Shown one piece after another: positions 8,365 to 15,921 of a stretch of DNA of 64,000 bases. This DNA comes from an uncultured Gammaproteobacteria bacterium (lineage in GTDB: Bacteria > Pseudomonadota > Gammaproteobacteria > UBA6429 > Thiohalophilaceae), in NCBI GenBank assembly GCA_937967995.1, contig CALBTB010000003.1, forward strand, positions 62,001 through 126,000. The letters are read 5' to 3'. The notes beneath the pieces were generated by a model, which had not been told where the DNA came from, ran no database searches, and was given only the letters and a program-made list of their open reading frames with translations. Position numbers and translations under genes: made by a program. The stretch's first letter is position 1, and each line of letters begins with the position of its first letter.

Positions 8365-9796
8365 TCTGACACACTACGTACTGACAACCAGTGACGGCTG
8401 GATGATTCTGGGAATCTTCAGTGTGATCTGGATTTTTCTGGGCTGGTACTGGGGGCGTAAAAACAAAACCCTGGAAGATTATATGCTGGCCGGTCGTAAT
8501 GTCGGGCTCGCCCTTGGCGTAGCCACCGCCATGGCAACCTGGGTGACGACCAGTACGACCATGGCCGCACCGCAATTTGCCCTGCAACTGGGTATCTGGG
8601 GCATGCTCGGTTATTCGCTGGGTTCAGTCGGGTTGATTCTGTTTGCACCTCTGGCCAAACGCATTAAACACTTAATGCCATCCGGTTTTACCAGTGGTGA
8701 CTTTATTCGTCTGCGATTTGGCAACACGACCTGGCGGGTTTTTCTGGTCGTGTCATTGATTTATGCGGTTGGCTGGCTGGTGACACTTGGCATGGCCGGT
8801 GGATTGCTGGTCGAGGCCTTAACCGGTATTCCTTATCTTTATGGCATGACAGTGATCCTGGTGATCTGCGTCACCTACACATTGCTCGGTGGGTTACGTG
8901 CTGTTATCGGCACGGATTTCATTCAGACGATTCTGATCATTGTCGGTATCACCACGCTGGCCATCCTGGCGATTACCGAAGTGGGATTTGAAAAAATGCA
9001 CAGTTCGGTACTGGAACAGAATCCGGAGTTACTGAATCTGTTGATGCCGGCATCCATCATGTTTTTATTTAACAACCTGCTGTTTGGTGTCGGCGAAATA
9101 TTTCATTCCAATGTCTGGTGGTCGCGTGCTTATGCGTTTCGTAAAAATGTCGGCGCGCGTGCCTATCTGTTATCGGGCCTGTTCTGGATGCCGATTCCGG
9201 TTGTGGCAGGTTTTATTGCACTGGCGGCACCGGCGCTGGGTGTGAATATTCCATCAGCGGACAAGGTCGGGCCGATTGTCGCGGCGAATCTGCTTGGTTA
9301 CACCGGCGCCGTGCTGGTCTTCATCGTGGTGTTTTCGGCACTGGCATCCAGTCTGGATTCGTTACTGGCGGCCACCAGTGATCTGGTATTGCAGGACATT
9401 TACCGCGGTCATATAAATCCGGATGCATCAAAACAGTTGTTACATAAAAAAGCACGCTGGATCATTTTGTTGCTTGGTGCACTAACATGGTTCATCAGCG
9501 CGTTGCAGGTCGATACGTTGGGCAGCGTATTGCAGTTTCTCGGTGCGTTCGTGGCCAGTACGATCTGGCCGATTATCGCCGGCCTGTACTGGCGACGCCT
9601 GGACGGTGCCATGGCGACAACCGCCATGCTGCTTGGCATTGCTGCCGGACTAACAGGATTTTTCGTGATTGGATTTTATGTCGCGGCACTGGTTTCCGCG
9701 GCGGTCTCCATGCTGGTGACCATCATTGGCGTATATCTTGCGAGAGAACAGTTTGACTGGACGCAATTTTCACAACAGGAGGGTGTATCACGGTGA
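8357..9796 (+). CDS. sodium:solute symporter (SSS family)
   Basis: A 479-residue transporter of the sodium:solute symporter family with about 13 predicted membrane helices. Family features include the N-terminal DYMLAGRNVG block, the glycine-rich GGLRAVIGTDFIQT loop and FSALASSLDSLLAA in the sodium-binding helix. It starts 8 bases inside the amidohydrolase gene and ends in GTGA, overlapping the 40-residue ORF that follows. SSS proteins import small polar solutes (proline, pantothenate, urea, betaine-like compounds) with sodium. Operon position suggests uptake of the same carbamoylated or amidated solute that the neighbouring enzymes handle. Confidence 0.9.
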   Translation: MDNLTHYVLTTSDGWMILGIFSVIWIFLGWYWGRKNKTLEDYMLAGRNVGLALGVATAMATWVTTSTTMAAPQFALQLGIWGMLGYSLGSVGLILFAPLAKRIKHLMPSGFTSGDFIRLRFGNTTWRVFLVVSLIYAVGWLVTLGMAGGLLVEALTGIPYLYGMTVILVICVTYTLLGGLRAVIGTDFIQTILIIVGITTLAILAITEVGFEKMHSSVLEQNPELLNLLMPASIMFLFNNLLFGVGEIFHSNVWWSRAYAFRKNVGARAYLLSGLFWMPIPVVAGFIALAAPALGVNIPSADKVGPIVAANLLGYTGAVLVFIVVFSALASSLDSLLAATSDLVLQDIYRGHINPDASKQLLHKKARWIILLLGALTWFISALQVDTLGSVLQFLGAFVASTIWPIIAGLYWRRLDGAMATTAMLLGIAAGLTGFFVIGFYVAALVSAAVSMLVTIIGVYLAREQFDWTQFSQQEGVSR

Positions 9797-9915
9797 TCGC
9801 ATCGACTGGATTTTTACAGGTGATGGTATTGATCGCATTGAGTGTGACGATTGTCACACCGGTCATTCTTGTTGCCATCTGGATTAGGGACTGGATACGG
9901 AAAGAACTATGGTAA
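9793..9915 (+). CDS. 40-residue single-helix partner of the symporter
   Basis: A small gene starting at GTG in the overlap GTGA with the symporter stop and ending at a TAA that lies inside the first codons of the carbamoyltransferase gene (ATGGTAA). It encodes 40 residues: a short lead, one hydrophobic helix of about 24 residues (VMVLIALSVTIVTPVILVAI), then WIRDWIRKELW. Overlap at both ends shows that it is translated as part of the chain. Tiny one-helix subunits are known beside sodium symporters, for example MetS beside the NSS carrier MetP, and small accessory proteins occur beside SSS carriers. I read this as one of them. The function is inferred from size, topology and position. Confidence 0.7.
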   Translation: MIASTGFLQVMVLIALSVTIVTPVILVAIWIRDWIRKELW

Positions 9916-10961
9916 AAGAAAAGACACTGGAAAAACTCAAGGAACGAATCGAGCCGGAGAACTGGACGGAAGGGATAGAAATGCCACTCGAACTCATGGG
10001 TGCCACCCATGAAGACCCCGCAGTGCTTGCCGATCTGGCCTATCGTTCCATTATTTCAACCAAACAATTTAACCGCGAACACGTGGTGCAACTGTGTCGA
10101 CTGGCGGCGAAGTATGAAGCGTCACAGCACATGGGGCAGTTTCCACTCACCGGTAAAATTCTGATTAGCGCTTTTTACGAACCCAGTACGCGTACCCGCT
10201 TATCTTTTGAGAGTGTCTGGCACCGGCTGGGTGGCGACATCATTTCTATTACCGATCCATCCACCACCGGCATTGCCAAGGGTGAATCGTACAAAGACGT
10301 GGCGGAAATGATGAACCACTACGGGGATGTCGTGGTTCTGCGCGATTCAAATGAAAGTGCCATTTACGAAATGATGGAAGCGCTGCGTATACCGATAGTC
10401 AATGCCGGTAACGGGATTGATGAACATCCTACACAGGCTCTGGCGGATATCTATGCCATTTTCAAATGGCGGCCGGAACTGATCGTCGGTGATGTTGCGC
10501 CGGATAAAAAAGTCACTATCGGAGTCATCGGTGTGCCGGGCCGAATGCGGACGGTGCGCAGTCTGCTGACATTGCTGTCGTTATTTTCGGATGCGATCAA
10601 TGAAGTGATTGTGATCGCGAATGAGGATGATGTCTATTCAGCGGGTCAGCGTGAACAACTCGAAGAGAGTGGATTAAAGTTACGCGAAGTCAAACAGCTT
10701 AACCCGGTGCTGCCGGAAATGGACGTGGTGTATATCAATGCCATTGCCTGGGTTGGTGACAGTTATGTCGAACTGGGTAAGGAGTACTATCTGGACGACA
10801 ATTCACCGCTGAAGAAAGACGCCATCATTCTGCATCCGCTCGCGCGTGGCGATGAACTCTCCACGTCACTGGATGATACACCGCATAACTGGTATTTCGC
10901 TCAGGCCCGTGGTGCGGTGTATATGCGAATGGCGTTACTCAGCACAATAATGCGTTTTTAA
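9909..10961 (+). CDS. aspartate-carbamoyltransferase-like carbamoyltransferase
   Basis: A 350-residue member of the aspartate/ornithine carbamoyltransferase family. The carbamoyl-phosphate site is intact: EPSTRTRLSFES near residue 95 and HPTQALADIY near residue 180. The second-substrate region differs from aspartate carbamoyltransferase. The usual TRxQ.ER stretch is replaced by INAIAWVGDSY, and HPLPR reads HPLAR. The N-terminus also carries about 35 extra residues. The enzyme therefore should carbamoylate an amine other than aspartate. It is not beside pyrimidine genes; it lies between a solute symporter and an asparagine-synthetase-like amidotransferase. I infer an N-carbamoyl amino acid such as carbamoyl-glutamine or -glutamate as product. 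Confidence 0.8.
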   Translation: MVKEKTLEKLKERIEPENWTEGIEMPLELMGATHEDPAVLADLAYRSIISTKQFNREHVVQLCRLAAKYEASQHMGQFPLTGKILISAFYEPSTRTRLSFESVWHRLGGDIISITDPSTTGIAKGESYKDVAEMMNHYGDVVVLRDSNESAIYEMMEALRIPIVNAGNGIDEHPTQALADIYAIFKWRPELIVGDVAPDKKVTIGVIGVPGRMRTVRSLLTLLSLFSDAINEVIVIANEDDVYSAGQREQLEESGLKLREVKQLNPVLPEMDVVYINAIAWVGDSYVELGKEYYLDDNSPLKKDAIILHPLARGDELSTSLDDTPHNWYFAQARGAVYMRMALLSTIMRF

Positions 10962-10993
10962 GTTAAACAATCAGTAAGGTAAGAAAATTTTTT

Positions 10994-13012
10994 ATGTGTG
11001 GTATAGCAGGAATATTTCATAGTTCTAAAGACAAAAAGATTGACCCGCAGTTGCTGGTCAACATGGCCGCCATCCAGTATCACCGTGGACCGGATGGTTT
11101 TGGTTATAAAACCATGGATGATCGTGGCGTAGGGTTCAGTCACGCGCGTCTGTCGATCATTGATCTGGATGAAAACCGCGCCCGACAACCATTTATGTCA
11201 GCGGATAATAATTTATTACTGGCGCACAACGGCGAGTTTTATGACTACAAACGAATCCGCGCGGAACTGACCCTGGCCGGCAGTCGCTTCAGGACCAAGA
11301 GTGATTCGGAAATGGTCCTGCACCTGTATCCAAAATACGGGCTGGAAAAAATGCTGCGTTACCTGCGCGGTGAATTTGCTTTTGCGTTGTACGATAAAAA
11401 CGAAGATCGCCTGATCCTGGTTCGGGATCGGTTTGGCATAAAACCCCTTTACTGGACACAGGCCAATGATCAGATCATCTTTGGCTCAGAACTGAAAGTG
11501 TTGTTTGCACATCCGGATGTACCGCGCCGATTTAATGCACAGGGTGTATTTCATCAGCTAATGCAGACAATGGTGCCGGGAACCACGGCGTTCGATGGTA
11601 TTCACCAGATCAAGCCGGGTCATGCATTAGTGATTGAACGACCGCATGGCAAGTTCCAGATTCGGGACATCAAATACTGGGACATGGATTTTCCTACCAT
11701 GCAGGAGCGCGCCAAACAGGAACGTGCGGATGAAGACTATTATATAGAAGGTGTGAAACGCGAATTACTCAACGCGGTACAACTGCGTCTTGAGGCGGAC
11801 GTACCGGTCGCCTGTTATTTGTCCGGCGGTATCGATTCCTGTTCAACGCTGGGTATGGCTGCCGCCAGCCAGCAATCACCGGTCAAGGCATTCACGATTG
11901 GTTTTGATGACGCGGATTACGATGAAACACCGATTGCACGGGAGATGGCCGAATCAGTCGGTGCGGATCAGGATGTGATGATGCTCAACGCAGATCATCT
12001 TTATGACAACTTTGAAGAAACACTCTGGCATACCGAGCGGACGATTTATAACACACTGGGTGTAGCCAAGATGTTAATGAGCCGGCACGTTAACCAGGCG
12101 AATTATAAAGTGGTGGTAACCGGAGAAGGATCCGATGAGTTGTTTGGCGGTTACCCGGCTTTTCGTCGCGACATGTTTTTACACGGGCTGGATACACTGA
12201 ACGATGCGGAACGCGCGGAATGGGAAGCCATTCTGGCCGAGGCAAACAAGCTGTTCAAAGGCGCCATGCTGGCGGAAAATGAAATCAATGACACCGCGCT
12301 CAATAAACTGGTTGGGTTTACACCGTCCTGCCTGCAACCCTGGCTTGCGACGGCGGAACATATTCCGGCCCTGATGAATGCAGAATTACGTAAACAGATA
12401 GAAAATTATCAGCCGGGCCAGGCCATCGCCGATGCGCTGGATGGTGACATGTTACAGGACCGCCATCCGCTGGATAAAGCGCAGTATGTCTGGATCAAAA
12501 CCATGCTGGAAGGACAGATCCTCACCTGGGGTGGTGATCGCGTCGACATGGCGAACTCCATGGAAGCACGGCCGCCGTTTCTGGATCATCACCTGGCGGA
12601 GTTTGCCGTTAACATTCCGCCGACCCTGCGTATCAAGGGCCGAACGGAAAAATATGTGTTACGTGAAGCCATGAAAGGCGTGTTGCCCAAAGTGCTTTAT
12701 GAAAGAGAAAAATTTGCGTTCATGGCACCACCTGCCCATACCGATCCGGAAAAATGGCAGGCCATGAAGGCGCTGGCGGACAAGTACCTGAACGATGACA
12801 TGATCGAACAGGCCGGGTTACTTGATAAGCAGGGCGTGCAGGCATTGTTTGCCCTGCATGAAGCCGAGGACACACCGGTTGCCACCCAAGTCAAGCTGGA
12901 TGCGATCATCAACCATCTGATTGGTATTCAGGTCCTGCATCAGCATTTCGTGGCCACGGATGTACCGGCCCAGGCAGCAGCGCGCGCGGCTGAATTAAAA
13001 TGGGTTGCGTAA
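10994..13012 (+). CDS. asparagine-synthetase-like glutamine amidotransferase
   Basis: A 672-residue enzyme with the AsnB layout. The N-terminal class II glutaminase domain has the nucleophile Cys2 (MCGIAGIFHS). The C-terminal synthetase domain carries the PP-loop SGGIDS near residue 276, with the TGEGSDELFGGYPAF block further on. It activates a carboxylate with ATP and converts it to an amide with ammonia from glutamine. At 672 residues it is longer than E. coli AsnB (554), mostly at the C-terminus. AsnB-like proteins also make specialised amides, for example AsnO in N-acetylglutaminylglutamine amide synthesis. Being 32 bases downstream of a carbamoyltransferase, it may amidate an N-carbamoyl amino acid. 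Housekeeping asparagine synthesis is the alternative. Confidence 0.82.
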   Translation: MCGIAGIFHSSKDKKIDPQLLVNMAAIQYHRGPDGFGYKTMDDRGVGFSHARLSIIDLDENRARQPFMSADNNLLLAHNGEFYDYKRIRAELTLAGSRFRTKSDSEMVLHLYPKYGLEKMLRYLRGEFAFALYDKNEDRLILVRDRFGIKPLYWTQANDQIIFGSELKVLFAHPDVPRRFNAQGVFHQLMQTMVPGTTAFDGIHQIKPGHALVIERPHGKFQIRDIKYWDMDFPTMQERAKQERADEDYYIEGVKRELLNAVQLRLEADVPVACYLSGGIDSCSTLGMAAASQQSPVKAFTIGFDDADYDETPIAREMAESVGADQDVMMLNADHLYDNFEETLWHTERTIYNTLGVAKMLMSRHVNQANYKVVVTGEGSDELFGGYPAFRRDMFLHGLDTLNDAERAEWEAILAEANKLFKGAMLAENEINDTALNKLVGFTPSCLQPWLATAEHIPALMNAELRKQIENYQPGQAIADALDGDMLQDRHPLDKAQYVWIKTMLEGQILTWGGDRVDMANSMEARPPFLDHHLAEFAVNIPPTLRIKGRTEKYVLREAMKGVLPKVLYEREKFAFMAPPAHTDPEKWQAMKALADKYLNDDMIEQAGLLDKQGVQALFALHEAEDTPVATQVKLDAIINHLIGIQVLHQHFVATDVPAQAAARAAELKWVA

Positions 13013-13034
13013 TGCAGAGCGAATAACTGTCGCC

Positions 13035-13634
13035 ATGCACAATGCCATCAAAATTCCACTGATAATTCTGGGTGCCGGGCTGGCGATGTTATTGATGTTT
13101 GCCGGTGTGGTCGCGATATTTTATTACTCCACGCAGGAGCTGGAGGTAACCGAAGCGGATAAATCGTTAGTTGTCGGGCCCGAAGCACTTCAGCCGTATT
13201 TTGATGACTATCACGCTATCAGTGAATCAATTCGCTATCGTAAGGTGAAATACATCGATGGTCAGATAGAACTGGACATGGAATATGACGTAGAGGATAT
13301 CGACCAGCCTTACATGTCAGTTGTAATTACTGACTCCCGGCGAAAGTCAGAGGCGATATCCAATTACCTGGTGAGCTGGAATGCCATGGTGGCGGTCTAC
13401 AATGCCTATGATACGGATTACGATATCGTTGAAGACAATAATGTGATTAGTCTCGGTGATCGTTCCCGTTTCGCCTACATCAAGTATCAGGATCAAATCG
13501 TTGGCAACCTTATCCTGTTTGTCAGTGGCAGCAAGTTGTATGAATTAACCATGACCGGGTTTTACATCGAGGATGGGGAAATCTGGTCCGAACTGCTAGC
13601 TGATAAGCCGGCCATGCTGGCCAATTTCAAATAA
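13035..13634 (+). CDS. membrane-anchored protein of unknown function
   Basis: About 199 residues from the ATG at 13035 (a TTG at 13005 would overlap the previous stop). One N-terminal membrane helix (IPLIILGAGLAMLLMFAGVVAIFYY) is followed by a soluble, acidic domain of about 170 residues with mixed alpha and beta character, presumably outside the cytoplasm. No motif is recognised. It lies 22 bases after the amidotransferase gene and may be the last gene of that operon, or a separate gene sharing its transcript. No function is proposed. Confidence 0.65.
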   Translation: MHNAIKIPLIILGAGLAMLLMFAGVVAIFYYSTQELEVTEADKSLVVGPEALQPYFDDYHAISESIRYRKVKYIDGQIELDMEYDVEDIDQPYMSVVITDSRRKSEAISNYLVSWNAMVAVYNAYDTDYDIVEDNNVISLGDRSRFAYIKYQDQIVGNLILFVSGSKLYELTMTGFYIEDGEIWSELLADKPAMLANFK

Positions 13635-13820
13635 GCTAAGTTATTCATATTCATCATCTTCTGTGACATTGTTTTGCAGACCGGGTCCTGATCCTGTACG
13701 AAAAATGTGCTAAATTTTAACCATTACAATAATAATAATTTTATTATTAATTTCTAATATAAAAATAAAAAACCGATTAGGGATCACCACGTGCTTAAGT
13801 GCGTGCTGGAGGAGGTTGTC

Positions 13821-14720
13821 ATGACACGATACATCTTATTGCTATTTCCCGCTCTGCTTTTCAGTCAGCTGGTAACAGCGGCGCCGTCCCAGGACGGTTT
13901 GATCTGGGCAGGATGTGGTATCACGAAAAAGGCCTTCATGGCGGAACTGGCCAAGGCCTATCAAAAGAAAACCGGTGTACAGGTCACCCTGCAGGGTGGC
14001 GGTGCCACGAAGGGTATTCGCAACGCTGCCAGTGGTGGGATCGACATAGGTGGAGCCTGCCGGCCGATTATCGAGGGTCACGAGCAGGAACGAGGTGCCT
14101 ATCAGGTCCCGGTAGCCTGGGATGCGCTGGTGGTCATCGTTCATCCGAAAAACCCGGTCGAATCGATTACTGTCCGTCAGTTGCAGCAAATCTATACCGG
14201 CAAAATCACCAACTGGCAGGAGCTGGGCGGCTGGGACAGGCCCATCGAGCTGTATGTCAGACGCGGCAAGGTCTCCGGCGTGGGACGTACCCTGCGTGAA
14301 CTGGTGTTTGCCAATTTTCAGCAGAATTTCACCGGTGCCAAACACATTGTTCGATCCTCGGGACCGCTGGAAAAAGGCATCATGAAAAACCCACTGGGTA
14401 TCGGAACGACCGGTATCAGCAGCGCCAAACGGCGTAATGTGAAAATACTCAAGCTTAACGACAAATACCCATCCTACGAGAATATCGCGAATGGCTCATA
14501 TGTCCTGTACCGGCCCCTCTACCTGGTGACCCGTGGACAGCAGTCCGCGGATAAAAAGGTCAAGGATTTCATCACCTTTGCCCTGTCGCGGGAAGGCCGT
14601 GAGGTGATTCGTAAAGCCGGTTCAGTGCCTTACTCCGATGCCATGGGGCTGGTTATGAAGCAGATTGAGCAGTATGACAACGCCACAGAGCGCGGCCTGT
14701 ATGCGACATCAAAGCGTTAG
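13821..14720 (+). CDS. PstS-like periplasmic solute-binding protein, copy 1
   Basis: The start at 13821 is chosen because GGAGGAGG lies 7 bases upstream and the protein then opens with a clean signal peptide (MTRYILLLFPALLFSQLVTA, cut near APS). The 299-residue protein has the PstS-like fold: QGGGATKGIRNA, DIGGACR, VAWDALVVIVHP, YTGKITNW and SGPLEKGI. PstS proteins bind phosphate for an ABC importer. Here no permease or ATPase gene is adjacent. The usual early GAG(A/S)T loop is GCGITK, and the DFG.SD region reads DIGGACR, so ligand specificity may differ. A close paralogue follows at 14945. An AT-rich promoter region (13700-13780) and a terminator at 14747 make it a single-gene unit. Confidence 0.8.
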   Translation: MTRYILLLFPALLFSQLVTAAPSQDGLIWAGCGITKKAFMAELAKAYQKKTGVQVTLQGGGATKGIRNAASGGIDIGGACRPIIEGHEQERGAYQVPVAWDALVVIVHPKNPVESITVRQLQQIYTGKITNWQELGGWDRPIELYVRRGKVSGVGRTLRELVFANFQQNFTGAKHIVRSSGPLEKGIMKNPLGIGTTGISSAKRRNVKILKLNDKYPSYENIANGSYVLYRPLYLVTRGQQSADKKVKDFITFALSREGREVIRKAGSVPYSDAMGLVMKQIEQYDNATERGLYATSKR

Positions 14721-14746
14721 TTTTACGGGGCGAGAAGCCATCAAAA

Positions 14747-14770
14747 CAGGCACCTGCGGGTGCCTTTTTT
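14747..14770 (+). terminator. intrinsic terminator after PstS-like copy 1
   Basis: GGCACC, loop TGCG, GGTGCC and then TTTTTT. The stem of six G/C-rich pairs and the T-run begin 29 bases after the stop codon. Confidence 0.9.
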
Positions 14771-14775
14771 GTTGC

Positions 14776-14813
14776 CTGGTTATTCCCGTTTTGGCAAAAA
14801 CGGGAATAACCAG
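14776..14813. repeat. perfect 17-bp inverted repeat (long hairpin)
   Basis: CTGGTTATTCCCGTTTT and its exact complement flank a four-base loop GGCA. It directly follows the terminator and has no T-run of its own. It could be an mRNA-protecting hairpin, a palindromic repeat element or a protein-binding site between the two paralogous genes. Confidence 0.85.
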
Positions 14814-14944
14814 CTGAAACATATGCTCATTGACAAAAGGCATGCATACGCGCACATTTGTAAAAAAATGTTAAAGCTAACAATCAATTAGTCGACTAAT
14901 AGAATTAGAAAACCCGTTAGTGGTTTCTTGCACAGGAGTCAAAA

Positions 14945-15853
14945 ATGCACACTTACATCAAATTCTTCGTACCACTGTTGGCGATGCTGATTAGCCTGCC
15001 AGTGAGTGCCAAACCGAGTGAAGAAGCCAGCATCCTCTGGGGTGGCTGTGGTATCACCAAGAAAGCCTTCATGGCAGAACTGGCCAAGGCGTATGAGAAA
15101 AAGACCGGTATTAAGGTCAACCTGACCGGTGGTGGTGCGACCAAAGGTATTCGCAACGCGGCCAAGGGCCAAATCGATATTGGCGGCGCCTGTCGTGCGG
15201 TCATGGAAGGGCATGAAGACGAGCGCAGCGCCTATCAGGTGCCGGTCGCATGGGATGCGCTGGTTGTCATCGTCCACAAGGAAAACCCCGTCAACAGTAT
15301 TACTTCCGAACAGTTAAAAGCGATCTACCTGGGTAAAATTACCAACTGGAAGGAACTGGGTGGACCGGATGCCAAGATCGAACTCTATGTACGACGTGGC
15401 AAGTTTTCAGGTGTCGGTCGCACGCTACGTGAGCTGGTCTTTGCCAACTATGACCAGGAATTCCCGGCCGCAACACATGTTGTGAAGTCATCCGGGCCAC
15501 TGGAAAAAGGCATCGTGAAAAACAAATACGGTATCGGTACCACAGGTATCAGTAGTGCCAAGCGTCGCGACGTGAAGATGTTGCAACTCAACGACAAGGA
15601 GCCGAGTTATGACAACATCAAAAACGGTTCCTATGTTCTGTATCGCCCGCTTTACCTGGTAACCAAAGGCAAGTTAAGTGCAGATAAAAAGGTCAAGGAC
15701 TTCATTACGTTTGCACTGAGCCGTGAAGGACGGGATATTATTCGTAATGCCGGTACTGTGCCATACTCGGATGCCATCGGTCTGGTGATGAAGCAGGTCG
15801 AACAATATGATACAGCGACTGAACAGGGATTGTTTACGACTTCTACCAAGTAA
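14945..15853 (+). CDS. PstS-like periplasmic solute-binding protein, copy 2
   Basis: A 302-residue paralogue of the gene at 13821, alignable along its whole length (shared KKAFMAELAKAY, GGGATKGIRNAA, LVFAN, SGPLEKGI and VPYSDA). It has a signal peptide (MHTYIKFFVPLLAMLISLPVSA). CAGGAGTCAAAA before the ATG is a good ribosome-binding site. Like copy 1 it has GCGITK in place of the usual PstS phosphate loop and no transporter genes beside it. It ends at a bidirectional terminator shared with sat. The pair looks like a tandem duplication kept by selection. The ligand may be phosphate or another oxyanion; closeness to sat makes a sulfur oxyanion worth testing. Confidence 0.8.
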   Translation: MHTYIKFFVPLLAMLISLPVSAKPSEEASILWGGCGITKKAFMAELAKAYEKKTGIKVNLTGGGATKGIRNAAKGQIDIGGACRAVMEGHEDERSAYQVPVAWDALVVIVHKENPVNSITSEQLKAIYLGKITNWKELGGPDAKIELYVRRGKFSGVGRTLRELVFANYDQEFPAATHVVKSSGPLEKGIVKNKYGIGTTGISSAKRRDVKMLQLNDKEPSYDNIKNGSYVLYRPLYLVTKGKLSADKKVKDFITFALSREGRDIIRNAGTVPYSDAIGLVMKQVEQYDTATEQGLFTTSTK

Positions 15854-15873
15854 GTGTTGCATTTTAGTAGTAT

Positions 15874-15901
15874 AAAAAAAGGGGCCGTAAGGCCCCTTTT
15901 T
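15874..15901. terminator. bidirectional terminator between PstS-like copy 2 and sat
   Basis: Seven A residues, GGGGCC, loop GTAA, GGCCCC and five T residues. It can end transcripts from both convergent genes. Confidence 0.92.
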
Positions 15902-15921
15902 CGTGGACAGGCTGATGGTTA

